Assembly (NCBI RefSeq): GCF_030580935.1
Contig: NZ_JAUQOM010000016.1
Span: 1 to 47,762 of the forward strand
DNA from: Sphingobium cyanobacteriorum
GTDB lineage: Bacteria; Pseudomonadota; Alphaproteobacteria; Sphingomonadales; Sphingomonadaceae
DNA length: 47,762 nucleotides
Direction: 5' to 3'
Shown: positions 32,679 through 41,308 of the stretch, one piece after another
Position numbering within the stretch: position 1 is the stretch's first letter
How the letters are laid out: each line of letters opens with the position of its first letter
Position numbers and translations under genes: made by a program
Notes under the pieces: generated by a model
Told to the model about the DNA's origin: nothing
The model's input: the letters and a program-made list of their open reading frames with translations, nothing else
Databases searched by the model: none

Positions 32679-32684
32679 TATAAT
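32679..32684 (+). promoter_or_regulatory. -10 element of the outer-membrane protein gene
   Basis: TATAAT is a perfect consensus -10, 47 bp before the ATG at 32731, and overlaps the left end of FNR-type box 2. Its distance from box 1 suggests activation by FnrL, and repression is possible through box 2. Confidence 0.55.
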
Positions 32685-32697
32685 TGATATACGTCAA
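32684..32697. promoter_or_regulatory. FNR-type box 2 in the ubi/porin intergenic region
   Basis: TTGATATACGTCAA matches the FNR consensus with one mismatch (GTCAA for ATCAA). It overlaps the predicted rightward promoter and could serve the leftward ubi operon. Confidence 0.6.
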
Positions 32698-32730
32698 TCA
32701 TTGGCGGGAAAATCCGGCTAGTTGTGCGAA

Positions 32731-33933
32731 ATGCATCAATCACACTTCTGCGTTCTGGCACTTGTCGGTCTGGCTGCGCCAGCTTTGGCGGAGGCGCCGC
32801 CTGCAGCGCCGGTCACGCCCTATGCCGACGTCCGCTATCGTCTCGAACTGGTCGATCAGGCTGGCCTGCCCGAGGATGCGGCGGCATCAACCTTGCGCGT
32901 CCGGGCGGGAATCAAGACGCGCGAGTGGCAGCACTTTTCCGCCGTGATCGAGGGCGAGACAATCCTGGCGATCGGGGCCGCGCACTACAACGACACTGTC
33001 AATGGCAAGGCCGCCTATCCTGTGGTCGCCGATCCGACCGACACGCTGCTCAACCAGGCCTATCTTCGCTGGCGGCCATCCGCTGAGGTTGAAGCGACGG
33101 TCGGGCGTCAGGCGGTCAACGTCGAGAACCAGCGCTGGATCGGCTCGGTCGGCTGGCGGCAGGATGACCAGACACTCGACGCAGCACGCGTGACGGTCAG
33201 GCCGCTCCCTGACCTGTCACTGGATTACTTTCATGCCTGGCGCGTCAACCGGGTGTTCGGACCGGATTCGCCGCAGGGCACCTGGCGCGACACCGCGATC
33301 AATGGCGCGCGGGCGGCATACACGATCAAAGGCTTCGGCACGCTTTCGGGCTACGGCTACTGGCTGGTTCTTCCGGCCTTCCCCGCCGGCAGTTCCCGTA
33401 CCCTGGGCGTGCGGATGGCTGGCGAGCGGCCCGTCGGAAAGGGGGTCCTGATCCTCTATGCCGCCGAGTTTGCTCGCCAGCACAACCTCTCGAACAACCC
33501 GCGCACCTTCGCGCTGGACTATCTGTTGCTCGAGCCCGGGCTAAAGGCCGGGCCGGTAACGCTACGCCTGGGCTACGAGCGGCTGGAGGGCGATGGCGCG
33601 GCTGCCCTGCAAACCCCGCTTGCCACGCTCCATGCCTTCAACGGATGGGCCGACAAATTCCTCACCACGCCGGGCAACGGGCTGGAGGACCTCTATGTTG
33701 ATGCCGGCTTCAAGGTCGGCGGCAAGGCGCTTGGCGGGCTGACCCTGCGCGGGATGTGGCACCGCTTTCGCTCCACGCGTGCCGGGCTTGACTATGGCAG
33801 CGAATGGAACGCGCTGGCGAGCTATCCACTGAACCCCAAAATCACAGTTCTTGCCAAGTTTGCCCGCTACAATGCCCGGAGCTTCGCCACGGATACGACC
33901 AAGGCCTGGTTCTCGGTCGAGGCGAAGTTCTAG
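32731..33933 (+). CDS. Outer-membrane beta-barrel protein (alginate-export family type)
   Basis: The 400-residue protein has a signal peptide (MHQSHFCVLALVGLAAPALAEA) and then alternating strands with aromatic girdle residues. Typical family features are TPYADVRYRLELVDQ, LRWRPSAEVEATVGRQAVNVENQRWIGSVGWRQDDQTLDA and a final aromatic strand ending WFSVEAKF. This points to an outer-membrane barrel such as the alginate-export/OprE group. In a nitrate cluster it may pass nitrate or nitrite through the outer membrane. That substrate is a guess. It is convergent with narR, with the stops 2 nt apart. Confidence 0.75.
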   Translation: MHQSHFCVLALVGLAAPALAEAPPAAPVTPYADVRYRLELVDQAGLPEDAAASTLRVRAGIKTREWQHFSAVIEGETILAIGAAHYNDTVNGKAAYPVVADPTDTLLNQAYLRWRPSAEVEATVGRQAVNVENQRWIGSVGWRQDDQTLDAARVTVRPLPDLSLDYFHAWRVNRVFGPDSPQGTWRDTAINGARAAYTIKGFGTLSGYGYWLVLPAFPAGSSRTLGVRMAGERPVGKGVLILYAAEFARQHNLSNNPRTFALDYLLLEPGLKAGPVTLRLGYERLEGDGAAALQTPLATLHAFNGWADKFLTTPGNGLEDLYVDAGFKVGGKALGGLTLRGMWHRFRSTRAGLDYGSEWNALASYPLNPKITVLAKFARYNARSFATDTTKAWFSVEAKF

Positions 33934-33935
33934 CT

Positions 33936-34649
33936 CTATTCCCTGACCGGATCGGGCCGGGAGAAGGCTTCCAGTGCGGACCGGTCCACGACGCGAACCT
34001 GGCTGCCGTCCACGACGAGCCCGTGGCTTCCCAACACGCCGAACGCACGTGAAAGGTTTTCGGGCGTCATGCCCAGCAGCGAGGCAAGCACGCGCTTTTC
34101 CGCGCGGAGCTGCACCCGGCCGGTGGAGCCCTGCCGACGTTCCTGTTGCAGAATGAGGTTGCCCAGTCGTTCTGCCGATTGTCGCAACTTCATGTCGGTG
34201 AGTGCACGGACGACATCGCGATAGCCGAGCGCCAACTCGTGCATCGTTGCCTGCATCAGCGCAGTATCCTGCTTGATCACCTCACGCACCAGTGCCGCAG
34301 GAACAAGAAGCACCCGCGACGAGGTCAAGGTGCGCGCCGACATCAGGTACGGCATATCGGTAACGACAGCGGCGAGGATGAAGCTGGTCACCGGCTCGAC
34401 GATCCGCATCGTCGTATCGCGGCCGGCGCTATGGGCATAGAGTTCGGCCAGCCCATCGACCAGGACATGCAGGAAATCGGCGCGTTGACCCAGTTCGAAC
34501 AGGGTCAACTGCGGCGGGAATACTTGCAGGAACGAACCGGAAAAAATCCGGTTGCGCTCCGCCTCGCCCATGTCCCGGAACAGCGGCAGGGTTGCAATTT
34601 CGGGTCGTTCGGCGGGACGCACGGAGGATTCGCTTTCTGGTAGTTTCAC
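33936..34649 (-). CDS. narR: NarR/DNR-like Crp/Fnr regulator without iron-sulfur cysteines
   Basis: The 237-residue Crp/Fnr protein lacks any cysteine, so it cannot carry an Fnr cluster. The helix-turn-helix is KRVLASLLGMTPENLSRAFGVL near residue 185-210. In Paracoccus, NarR, a Crp/Fnr protein without the cluster, sits next to narK and activates it with nitrate or nitrite; DNR/NNR are NO-responsive relatives. The position here, divergent from narK with FNR-type boxes between, favours NarR. The start GTG 34649 has a weak Shine-Dalgarno. Confidence 0.8.
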   Translation of the reverse strand: MKLPESESSVRPAERPEIATLPLFRDMGEAERNRIFSGSFLQVFPPQLTLFELGQRADFLHVLVDGLAELYAHSAGRDTTMRIVEPVTSFILAAVVTDMPYLMSARTLTSSRVLLVPAALVREVIKQDTALMQATMHELALGYRDVVRALTDMKLRQSAERLGNLILQQERRQGSTGRVQLRAEKRVLASLLGMTPENLSRAFGVLGSHGLVVDGSQVRVVDRSALEAFSRPDPVRE

Positions 34650-34667
34650 CCAGCAATAGAGGCCTGC

Positions 34668-34681
34668 TTGATCTTCATCAA
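34668..34681. promoter_or_regulatory. Perfect FNR box A between narR and narK
   Basis: TTGATCTTCATCAA is an exact match to TTGATnnnnATCAA. It lies between the narR and narK starts. A second, imperfect copy, TTGATCTTTATCTA, is at 34690-34703. Confidence 0.8.
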
Positions 34682-34689
34682 TCGTCGGA

Positions 34690-34703
34690 TTGATCTTTAT
34701 CTA
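34690..34703. promoter_or_regulatory. Imperfect FNR-type box B
   Basis: TTGATCTTTATCTA matches the FNR consensus in the left half and three of five right-half bases. It is 8 bp from box A, so cooperative or competitive binding by FnrL and NarR is possible. Confidence 0.5.
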
Positions 34704-34760
34704 GTAGGAATGACTTCCAGATCAGGCCAATAAGAAGTCGCACCATTCCGTTCCGCCAAT

Positions 34761-34774
34761 TTGATCGTAATCAA
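34761..34774 (+). promoter_or_regulatory. Perfect FNR box C upstream of narK
   Basis: TTGATCGTAATCAA is a second exact match to the FNR consensus, 65 bp before the narK start. Together with box A it indicates strong oxygen- and nitrate-dependent control of narK-narGHJI. Confidence 0.8.
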
Positions 34775-34838
34775 CCTGCTGCCGCGTCTTCACGTGCATC
34801 CCCTGCCCAGCCGGATCCGTAATGGAAGGGGGCAGACC

Positions 34839-37574
34839 ATGCCGACGCAAGAATCGACCAGCAGTACCGAGCGCAGCCGCGCCTTGGGGCTGAGCACATT
34901 TGCCTTCACTGTCTGCTTCGCGGTCTGGACGATTTTCGCGATCATCGGAATCGAGATCAAGAAGGAGCTGGGGCTCAACGACACCGAGTTCGGCCTGCTG
35001 GTGGGCACGCCGATCCTGACCGGATCGCTGGTCCGTCTGTTCCTGGGGGTGTGGACCGACCAGTATGGCGGCAGGATCGTCTTTCCGCTGACCATGCTGG
35101 CTTCGGCCGCGTCGACCGTGCTGCTCAGCCACGCGACGACTTATCCAATGATGCTGCTTGCGGCGCTTGGGCTGGGGCTTGCCGGAGGCGGGTTTGCGGT
35201 CGGCGTTGCCTATGTCTCCAAATGGTATCCGCAGGCCCGGCAGGGCTCGGCGCTGGGGTTCTTCGGCATGGGTAATGTCGGCGCGGCGGTGACCAAGTTC
35301 GTCGCACCTTGGGTGATGGTGGCGATGGGCTGGCAGGCCGTGGCGCAGATCTGGGCCGGGGTGCTGGCGGCAACGGCCGTGCTGTTCTTCCTGTTTGCCA
35401 AGGACGATCCCGATCTTGCGGCGCGCAAGCTCAGCGGGGAAAAACCCAAGGGGCTAAAGGAACAGCTCGAGCCGCTGAAGAATGAGCAGGTCTGGCGCTT
35501 CTCGCTCTACTACTTCTTCGTCTTTGGCGCCTTCGTCGCGCTGGCGCTGTGGCTGCCCAAGTACCTGATCGGGGTCTACGGGGTCGACATCAAGGTGGCT
35601 GGCATGTTGGCGGCGACCTTCTCGCTCTCGGCCTCGGTATTCCGTGCCTATGGCGGGGTTCTTTCCGATCGCTACGGCGCGCGGCGGATCATGTACACGA
35701 CGTTCGGCGTCTCGATGATCCTGCTGTTCATGCTGTCCTACCCGGCGACCGACTATGTTATCCATGGGGTCAAGGGCGACATCCGCTTTTCCACCTCGAT
35801 GAGCCTGGTGCCCTTCGTGATCGCGATCTTCGTGCTCGGGTTCTTCATGTCGCTGGGCAAGGCCGCGGTCTACAAACACATCCCGGTCTATTATCCCGAT
35901 CACGTCGGCTCGGTTGGCGGGCTGGTCGGGCTGGTCGGCGGCCTTGGCGGATTTGTGCTGCCAATCGTGTTCGGCGCGGTCAGCGATCTTACCGGCATCT
36001 GGACCAGCTGCTTTGCGGTGCTGTTCGCGCTGGTGGCCGTGGCGCTGGCGTGGATGCACCTGGCGATCCGCCAGATGGAGCAGAAGGCCAGCGGGATCGA
36101 CGTGCGCACGCTGCCGGAATTCCCGGAAATGGCGGGCTTGCACGATGCCGCCCGTCATCCGCCGCTCGAGGCCGGCAAGATCCTGAGCGACTGGCGCCCG
36201 GAAGATCCGGCTTTCTGGGAAAGCACCGGCGAGCGCATCGCCCGGCGCAACCTGTTCATCTCGATCCCCGCGTTGCTGCTGGCCTTCGCGGTATGGATGG
36301 TCTGGTCCGTGGTCGTGGCGAAGCTGCCCCTCATCGGCTTCGATTACACCACGGACCAGCTGTTCTGGCTAGCCGCGCTGCCCGGGTTGACCGGCGCGAC
36401 GCTGCGGATCTTTTACAGCTTCATGGTGCCGATCTTCGGCGGGCGGTTGTGGACTACGCTCAGCACCGCATCGCTGCTGATCCCGGCTTTCGGGATCGGC
36501 TATGCGGTGCAGAACCCCAATACGCCCTACTTCATCTTCCTGGTGCTGGCGCTGCTGTGCGGGCTGGGCGGGGGCAATTTCGCCAGTTCGATGTCGAACA
36601 TCGGGTTCTTCTTTCCCAAGGCACGCAAGGGCAATGCGCTGGCGCTGAACGGGGGCCTGGGTAACCTGGGCGTTTCGGTGATGCAGTTCGTGGTGCCGAT
36701 GGTGATCACCAGCGGTGTGTTTGGAGTGCTGGGCGGCGAACCGCAGATCGCGGCAAAGACCGGTGCGCACCTGTGGCTGCAGAACGCCGGGTTCATCTGG
36801 GTGCCGTTCATCATCGCCTCCAGCCTGCTGGCCTGGTTCGGAATGAACGACATCGCCGATGTGAAGGCGAGCTTCGCCGAGCAGGCAGTGATCTTCCAGC
36901 GCAAGCACAACTGGCTGATGTGCTGGCTCTACACCGGAACCTTTGGCTCATTCATTGGCTATTCGGCCAGCCTGCCGCTGCTCGCCAAGAAGGAGTTCCC
37001 CGAGGTCGATGCGCTGAAATACGTCTGGATCGCTCCGCTGGTCGGTGCGATCAGCCGCGCGGCGACCGGCTGGGTGGCCGACAAGTGGGGCGGCGCGCGG
37101 GTGACCTTCTGGGTCTTCGTCGCGATGATCGTGGGCGTCATCGGCGTCGTCCACTTCCTTGAAGCCAAGGACTTCCAGGGTTTCCTCGCGATGTTCGTAT
37201 TCATGTTCTTCGTGACCGGCATCGGCAACGCATCGACCTTCCAGATGATCCCGAACATCATGCGCCGCGAAGTGCCGCGCCTGATGCCGGAATTGTCGGC
37301 GGCTGAAGCCACCCGCCAGGCCGAGAAGGAAGCGGGCGCGATCGTCGGGTTCACCTCTGCGATTGCCGCCTACGGGGCGTTCTACATCCCCAAGACCTTC
37401 GGCAGCTCGATCACGCTCGCGGGATCGCCGCTGCCTGCATTCTACGGCTTCCTCGCCTTCTACGTCAGCTGTGCCGTGCTCACCTGGTGGGCCTACACCC
37501 GCCGCGGCGGCCTGCTGCACGACGTTGAACGCGGAATCGCCGCTGCCCCCATTGCCCAAGGAGCCCCCGCATGA
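34839..37574 (+). CDS. narK: Fused NarK1-NarK2 nitrate/nitrite transporter
   Basis: This 911-residue protein is two MFS transporters in one chain, each with about 12 membrane helices, joined around residue 440-490 (after MHLAIRQMEQKASGIDVRTL). Each half has the nitrate signature: GFFGMGNVGAAVTKFVAP in the first, LNGGLGNLGVSVMQFVVP in the second. The fusion of a proton/nitrate symporter half and a nitrate/nitrite antiporter half is known from Paracoccus. The ATG at 34839 has GGAAGGGGG upstream; a TTG at 34761 lies inside FNR box C and is not the start. The stop overlaps the narG start by 4 nt (ATGA). Confidence 0.95.
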   Translation: MPTQESTSSTERSRALGLSTFAFTVCFAVWTIFAIIGIEIKKELGLNDTEFGLLVGTPILTGSLVRLFLGVWTDQYGGRIVFPLTMLASAASTVLLSHATTYPMMLLAALGLGLAGGGFAVGVAYVSKWYPQARQGSALGFFGMGNVGAAVTKFVAPWVMVAMGWQAVAQIWAGVLAATAVLFFLFAKDDPDLAARKLSGEKPKGLKEQLEPLKNEQVWRFSLYYFFVFGAFVALALWLPKYLIGVYGVDIKVAGMLAATFSLSASVFRAYGGVLSDRYGARRIMYTTFGVSMILLFMLSYPATDYVIHGVKGDIRFSTSMSLVPFVIAIFVLGFFMSLGKAAVYKHIPVYYPDHVGSVGGLVGLVGGLGGFVLPIVFGAVSDLTGIWTSCFAVLFALVAVALAWMHLAIRQMEQKASGIDVRTLPEFPEMAGLHDAARHPPLEAGKILSDWRPEDPAFWESTGERIARRNLFISIPALLLAFAVWMVWSVVVAKLPLIGFDYTTDQLFWLAALPGLTGATLRIFYSFMVPIFGGRLWTTLSTASLLIPAFGIGYAVQNPNTPYFIFLVLALLCGLGGGNFASSMSNIGFFFPKARKGNALALNGGLGNLGVSVMQFVVPMVITSGVFGVLGGEPQIAAKTGAHLWLQNAGFIWVPFIIASSLLAWFGMNDIADVKASFAEQAVIFQRKHNWLMCWLYTGTFGSFIGYSASLPLLAKKEFPEVDALKYVWIAPLVGAISRAATGWVADKWGGARVTFWVFVAMIVGVIGVVHFLEAKDFQGFLAMFVFMFFVTGIGNASTFQMIPNIMRREVPRLMPELSAAEATRQAEKEAGAIVGFTSAIAAYGAFYIPKTFGSSITLAGSPLPAFYGFLAFYVSCAVLTWWAYTRRGGLLHDVERGIAAAPIAQGAPA

Positions 37575-40500
37575 GCCATCTGCTCGATCGCCTGACCTTC
37601 TTTCGCCAGAAGAAGGAGAGCTTCGCCCAGGGTCACGGCGTCACCACCGCCGAGAACCGTGACTGGGAAGAGGGCTATCGCCAGCGCTGGCAGCACGACA
37701 AGATCGTGCGCTCTACCCACGGGGTGAACTGCACCGGGTCGTGCTCGTGGAAGATCTACGTCAAGGGCGGGATCATTACCTGGGAGACCCAGCAGACCGA
37801 CTATCCCCGGACCCGCCCGGAACTTCCCAATCACGAACCGCGCGGCTGCCCGCGCGGGGCAAGCTATTCGTGGTACATCTATTCGGCGCAGCGGCTGAAG
37901 TACCCGATGGTCAGGAAGCGCCTGCTGCGGCTGTGGCGCGAGGCACGCAAGGACCTGCCGCCGGTTGCGGCGTGGGCCTCGATCCAGGTCGATCCGGAAA
38001 AGCGCAAGAGCTATACCGCAATCCGCGGTCACGGCGGCTTTGTCCGTTCGACCTGGGACGAGGTCAACGAGATTATCGCTGCCGCCAATGCCTATACCGC
38101 GAAAACCTGGGGCCCCGACAGGGTGATCGGGTTCAGCCCGATTCCGGCGATGTCGATGGTCAGCTATGCGGCGGGGTCGCGCTATCTCTCGCTGCTCGGC
38201 GGAACCTGCATGAGCTTCTACGACTGGTACTGCGACCTGCCCCCGGCCAGCCCGATGACCTGGGGCGAACAGACCGATGTTCCCGAAAGCGCCGACTGGT
38301 ACAACGCCGGATTCCTGATGCTATGGGGCAGCAACGTCCCCCAGACCCGCACCCCCGACGCGCACTTCATGACCGAGGCGCGCTATCGCGGGGCCAAGGT
38401 CGCGGTGGTCAGCCCCGACTATGCCGAGGCGACCAAGTTCGCCGACCTGTGGCTCAATCCCAAGCAGGGGACCGATGCGGCGCTGGCGCTGGCGATGGGC
38501 CATGTGATCCTGCGCGAGTTCCACCTCGACCGGCAGGTGCCCTATTTCGAGGACTATTGCCGGCGCTATTCGGACATGCCGATGCTGGTCCGGCTAATCG
38601 AGCAAGACGGACGGCTGGTTCCCGACCGCCTGCTGCGCGCCTCGGACTTTGCCGGCAACCTGGGCGAGGGCAACAACCCCGAATGGAAGACCGTCGCGAT
38701 CGACGAGGCCAGCGACGAGGTGGTCGCCCCCGCCGGTTCGGCGGGCTATCGCTGGGGCGAAAAGGGCAAGTGGAACCTCGAGGAGAAGGACGGCAAGGGC
38801 GCCGGGGTCAAGCTGCGGATGACCGCGATCCTCGACAAGGACCATGACGAGGTGGTCGACGTGGCGTTCCCCTATTTCGGCGGGCGCGAGCACGACCACT
38901 TCGAGGGCACCGACCATCCCGACGTGCTGGTGAAGCGCGTGCCGGTGCGCGAACTCGAACTGGTCGAAGGCAAGGCCTATGTCGCCACCGTCTTCGACCT
39001 GCTCTGCGCCAACTACGGGCTGGACCGCGGCCTCGGCGGAGAACACGTCTCGCGCGACTATGCCGACATGACGCCCTACACCCCGGCCTGGGCGGAAAAG
39101 ATCACCGGCATTCCCGCCAACTACATCGTCACCGTGGCGCGCGAGTTCGCCGCCAATGCCGAAGCGACGGGCGGCAAGTCGATGGTCATCCTCGGCGCCG
39201 GACTCAACCACTGGTATCACATGGACATGAACTACCGGGGGATCATCAATCTCCTGGTGATGTGCGGCTGCGTCGGCCAATCGGGCGGCGGCTGGTCACA
39301 CTATGTCGGGCAGGAGAAGCTGCGCCCGCAGACCGGGTGGACGGCACTCGCCTTCGCGCTCGACTGGAATCGTCCACCACGCCAGATGAATTCGACCAGC
39401 TTCTTCTACGCCCATACCGACCAGTGGCGTTACGAGACGCTGGGAGTGGAAGAAATCCTCTCTCCTACCGCGCCCAAGGGCGACTGGGACGGCAGCCTGA
39501 TCGACTATAACGTGCGGGCCGAGCGGATGGGCTGGCTGCCCAGCGCGCCGCAGCTCAAGACCAATCCGCTGGAAGTGGGCAAGGCGGCCAAGGCATCTGG
39601 CATGGAGCCGAAGGACTACGTTGCCAAGGCACTCAAAGGCGGTGAACTTGAGCTGTCGTGCCTTGATCCGGACGACGAGGCCAACTGGCCGCGCAACATG
39701 TTCGTCTGGCGCTCGAACTTGCTCGGTTCTTCGGGCAAGGGGCACGAGTACTTCCTCAAGCACCTGCTCGGCACCGCTCACGGCGTCCAGGGCAAGGACC
39801 TGGGCGAAATGGGCCACCAGAAGCCGCGCGAGGTTAAGTGGCACGACGATGCGCCCAAGGGCAAGCTTGACCTGCTGGTCACGCTCGACTTCCGCATGTC
39901 GACCACCTGCGTCTATTCCGACATCGTCCTGCCGACCGCGAGCTGGTACGAGAAGGACGATCTCAACACTTCGGATATGCACCCCTTCATCCACCCGCTC
40001 TCGGCGGCGGTCGACCCGGTGTGGGAATCGCGCAGCGACTGGGACATCTACAAGGGCATCGCCAAGACCTTCTCCGAGGTCGCGCCCGAAGTGCTGGGGG
40101 TCGAGCAGGACGTGGTGCTGGTCCCGATCCAGCACGATACCGCGGGCGAACTGGCGCAGCCGTTTGGCGTTGCCGACTGGGGCAAGGGCGAGACGGTGCC
40201 GCTGCCGGGCAAGACCATGGCCAATGTCGCGGTGGTCGAGCGGGACTATCCGAACCTCTACAAGCGCTTCACCGCGCTCGGTCCGCTGATGGACAAGCTT
40301 GGCAACGGCGGCAAGGGGATCGGCTGGAACACCGCGCACGAGGTCGAGAACCTGCGCCAGCTCAACGGCACCGTAACCGAGGACGGACCGACCAAGGGCA
40401 TGGCCCGGATCGACACTGCGATCGACGCCGCCGAAGTCCTGCTGATGCTCGCGCCTGAAACCAATGGCGAGGTCGCGGTCAAGGCCTGGGCGGCGCTCTC

Positions 40501-41308
40501 GGAAAATACCGGCCGCGACCACACCCACCTGGCCCTGCCCAAGGAGGAGGAAAAGATCCGCTTCCGCGACATCCAGGCCCAGCCGCGCAAGATCATCTCG
40601 TCCCCCACCTGGTCGGGGCTGGAAAGCGAGCACGTCTGCTACAACGCCTGCTACACCAACGTCCACGAGCTGATCCCGTGGCGCACCCTGACCGGGCGCC
40701 AGCAGCTTTACCAGGACCACAAGTGGATGCTGGCTTTTGGTGAAGGGCTGTGCGTTTATCGCCCGCCGATCGATACCAAGGCGGTCGCGCCGATGCTGGC
40801 GCAGGCCGCCGGGGCCAAGCACGTGGTGCTCAACTTCATTACCCCGCACCAGAAATGGGGGATTCATTCGACCTATACCGACAACCAGCTGATGCTGACC
40901 CTGTCGCGCGGCGGGCCGATTGTGTGGATGAGCGAAGTCGATGCCGCCAAGGCCGGACTGGTCGACAATGATTGGGTCGAAACCTTCAATTCCAACGGCG
41001 CGCTGGTCGCCCGCGTGGTCGTTTCTCAGCGGATGAAGGAAGGCACGCTGTTCATGTACCATGCCCAGGAGAAGATCGTGAACGTACCCGGATCTCCGCT
41101 GACCGGGCAGCGCGGCGGGATCCACAATTCGGTCACCCGCGCGATCCTCAAACCCACCCACATGATCGGCGGCTACGTCCAGCAGGCATATGGGTTCAAC
41201 TACTACGGCACCGTCGGTTCAAACCGCGACGAGTTCGTGATCGTCCGCAAGCTCGAAAAGGTCGACTGGCTCGAAGGCCCGCTGGCCGAAGGGGAGAATG
41301 CAGCATGA
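37571..41308 (+). CDS. narG: Respiratory nitrate reductase alpha subunit
   Basis: The 1245-residue molybdopterin enzyme reduces nitrate to nitrite in the cytoplasm. The FS0 cluster ligands are in HGVNCTGSC and EPRGCPRG, and the molybdenum ligand Asp is in YDWYCDLPPASP. Length and sequence are close to E. coli NarG (1247). It overlaps narK by ATGA, and its end overlaps narH. Confidence 0.98.
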   Translation: MSHLLDRLTFFRQKKESFAQGHGVTTAENRDWEEGYRQRWQHDKIVRSTHGVNCTGSCSWKIYVKGGIITWETQQTDYPRTRPELPNHEPRGCPRGASYSWYIYSAQRLKYPMVRKRLLRLWREARKDLPPVAAWASIQVDPEKRKSYTAIRGHGGFVRSTWDEVNEIIAAANAYTAKTWGPDRVIGFSPIPAMSMVSYAAGSRYLSLLGGTCMSFYDWYCDLPPASPMTWGEQTDVPESADWYNAGFLMLWGSNVPQTRTPDAHFMTEARYRGAKVAVVSPDYAEATKFADLWLNPKQGTDAALALAMGHVILREFHLDRQVPYFEDYCRRYSDMPMLVRLIEQDGRLVPDRLLRASDFAGNLGEGNNPEWKTVAIDEASDEVVAPAGSAGYRWGEKGKWNLEEKDGKGAGVKLRMTAILDKDHDEVVDVAFPYFGGREHDHFEGTDHPDVLVKRVPVRELELVEGKAYVATVFDLLCANYGLDRGLGGEHVSRDYADMTPYTPAWAEKITGIPANYIVTVAREFAANAEATGGKSMVILGAGLNHWYHMDMNYRGIINLLVMCGCVGQSGGGWSHYVGQEKLRPQTGWTALAFALDWNRPPRQMNSTSFFYAHTDQWRYETLGVEEILSPTAPKGDWDGSLIDYNVRAERMGWLPSAPQLKTNPLEVGKAAKASGMEPKDYVAKALKGGELELSCLDPDDEANWPRNMFVWRSNLLGSSGKGHEYFLKHLLGTAHGVQGKDLGEMGHQKPREVKWHDDAPKGKLDLLVTLDFRMSTTCVYSDIVLPTASWYEKDDLNTSDMHPFIHPLSAAVDPVWESRSDWDIYKGIAKTFSEVAPEVLGVEQDVVLVPIQHDTAGELAQPFGVADWGKGETVPLPGKTMANVAVVERDYPNLYKRFTALGPLMDKLGNGGKGIGWNTAHEVENLRQLNGTVTEDGPTKGMARIDTAIDAAEVLLMLAPETNGEVAVKAWAALSENTGRDHTHLALPKEEEKIRFRDIQAQPRKIISSPTWSGLESEHVCYNACYTNVHELIPWRTLTGRQQLYQDHKWMLAFGEGLCVYRPPIDTKAVAPMLAQAAGAKHVVLNFITPHQKWGIHSTYTDNQLMLTLSRGGPIVWMSEVDAAKAGLVDNDWVETFNSNGALVARVVVSQRMKEGTLFMYHAQEKIVNVPGSPLTGQRGGIHNSVTRAILKPTHMIGGYVQQAYGFNYYGTVGSNRDEFVIVRKLEKVDWLEGPLAEGENAA

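Noticed and set aside
39296..41161. A 621-codon minus-strand frame opposite narG, and a 534-codon one opposite narH (41203-42807)
   Set aside because: Both lie entirely inside highly conserved nitrate reductase genes on the other strand and have no family match.
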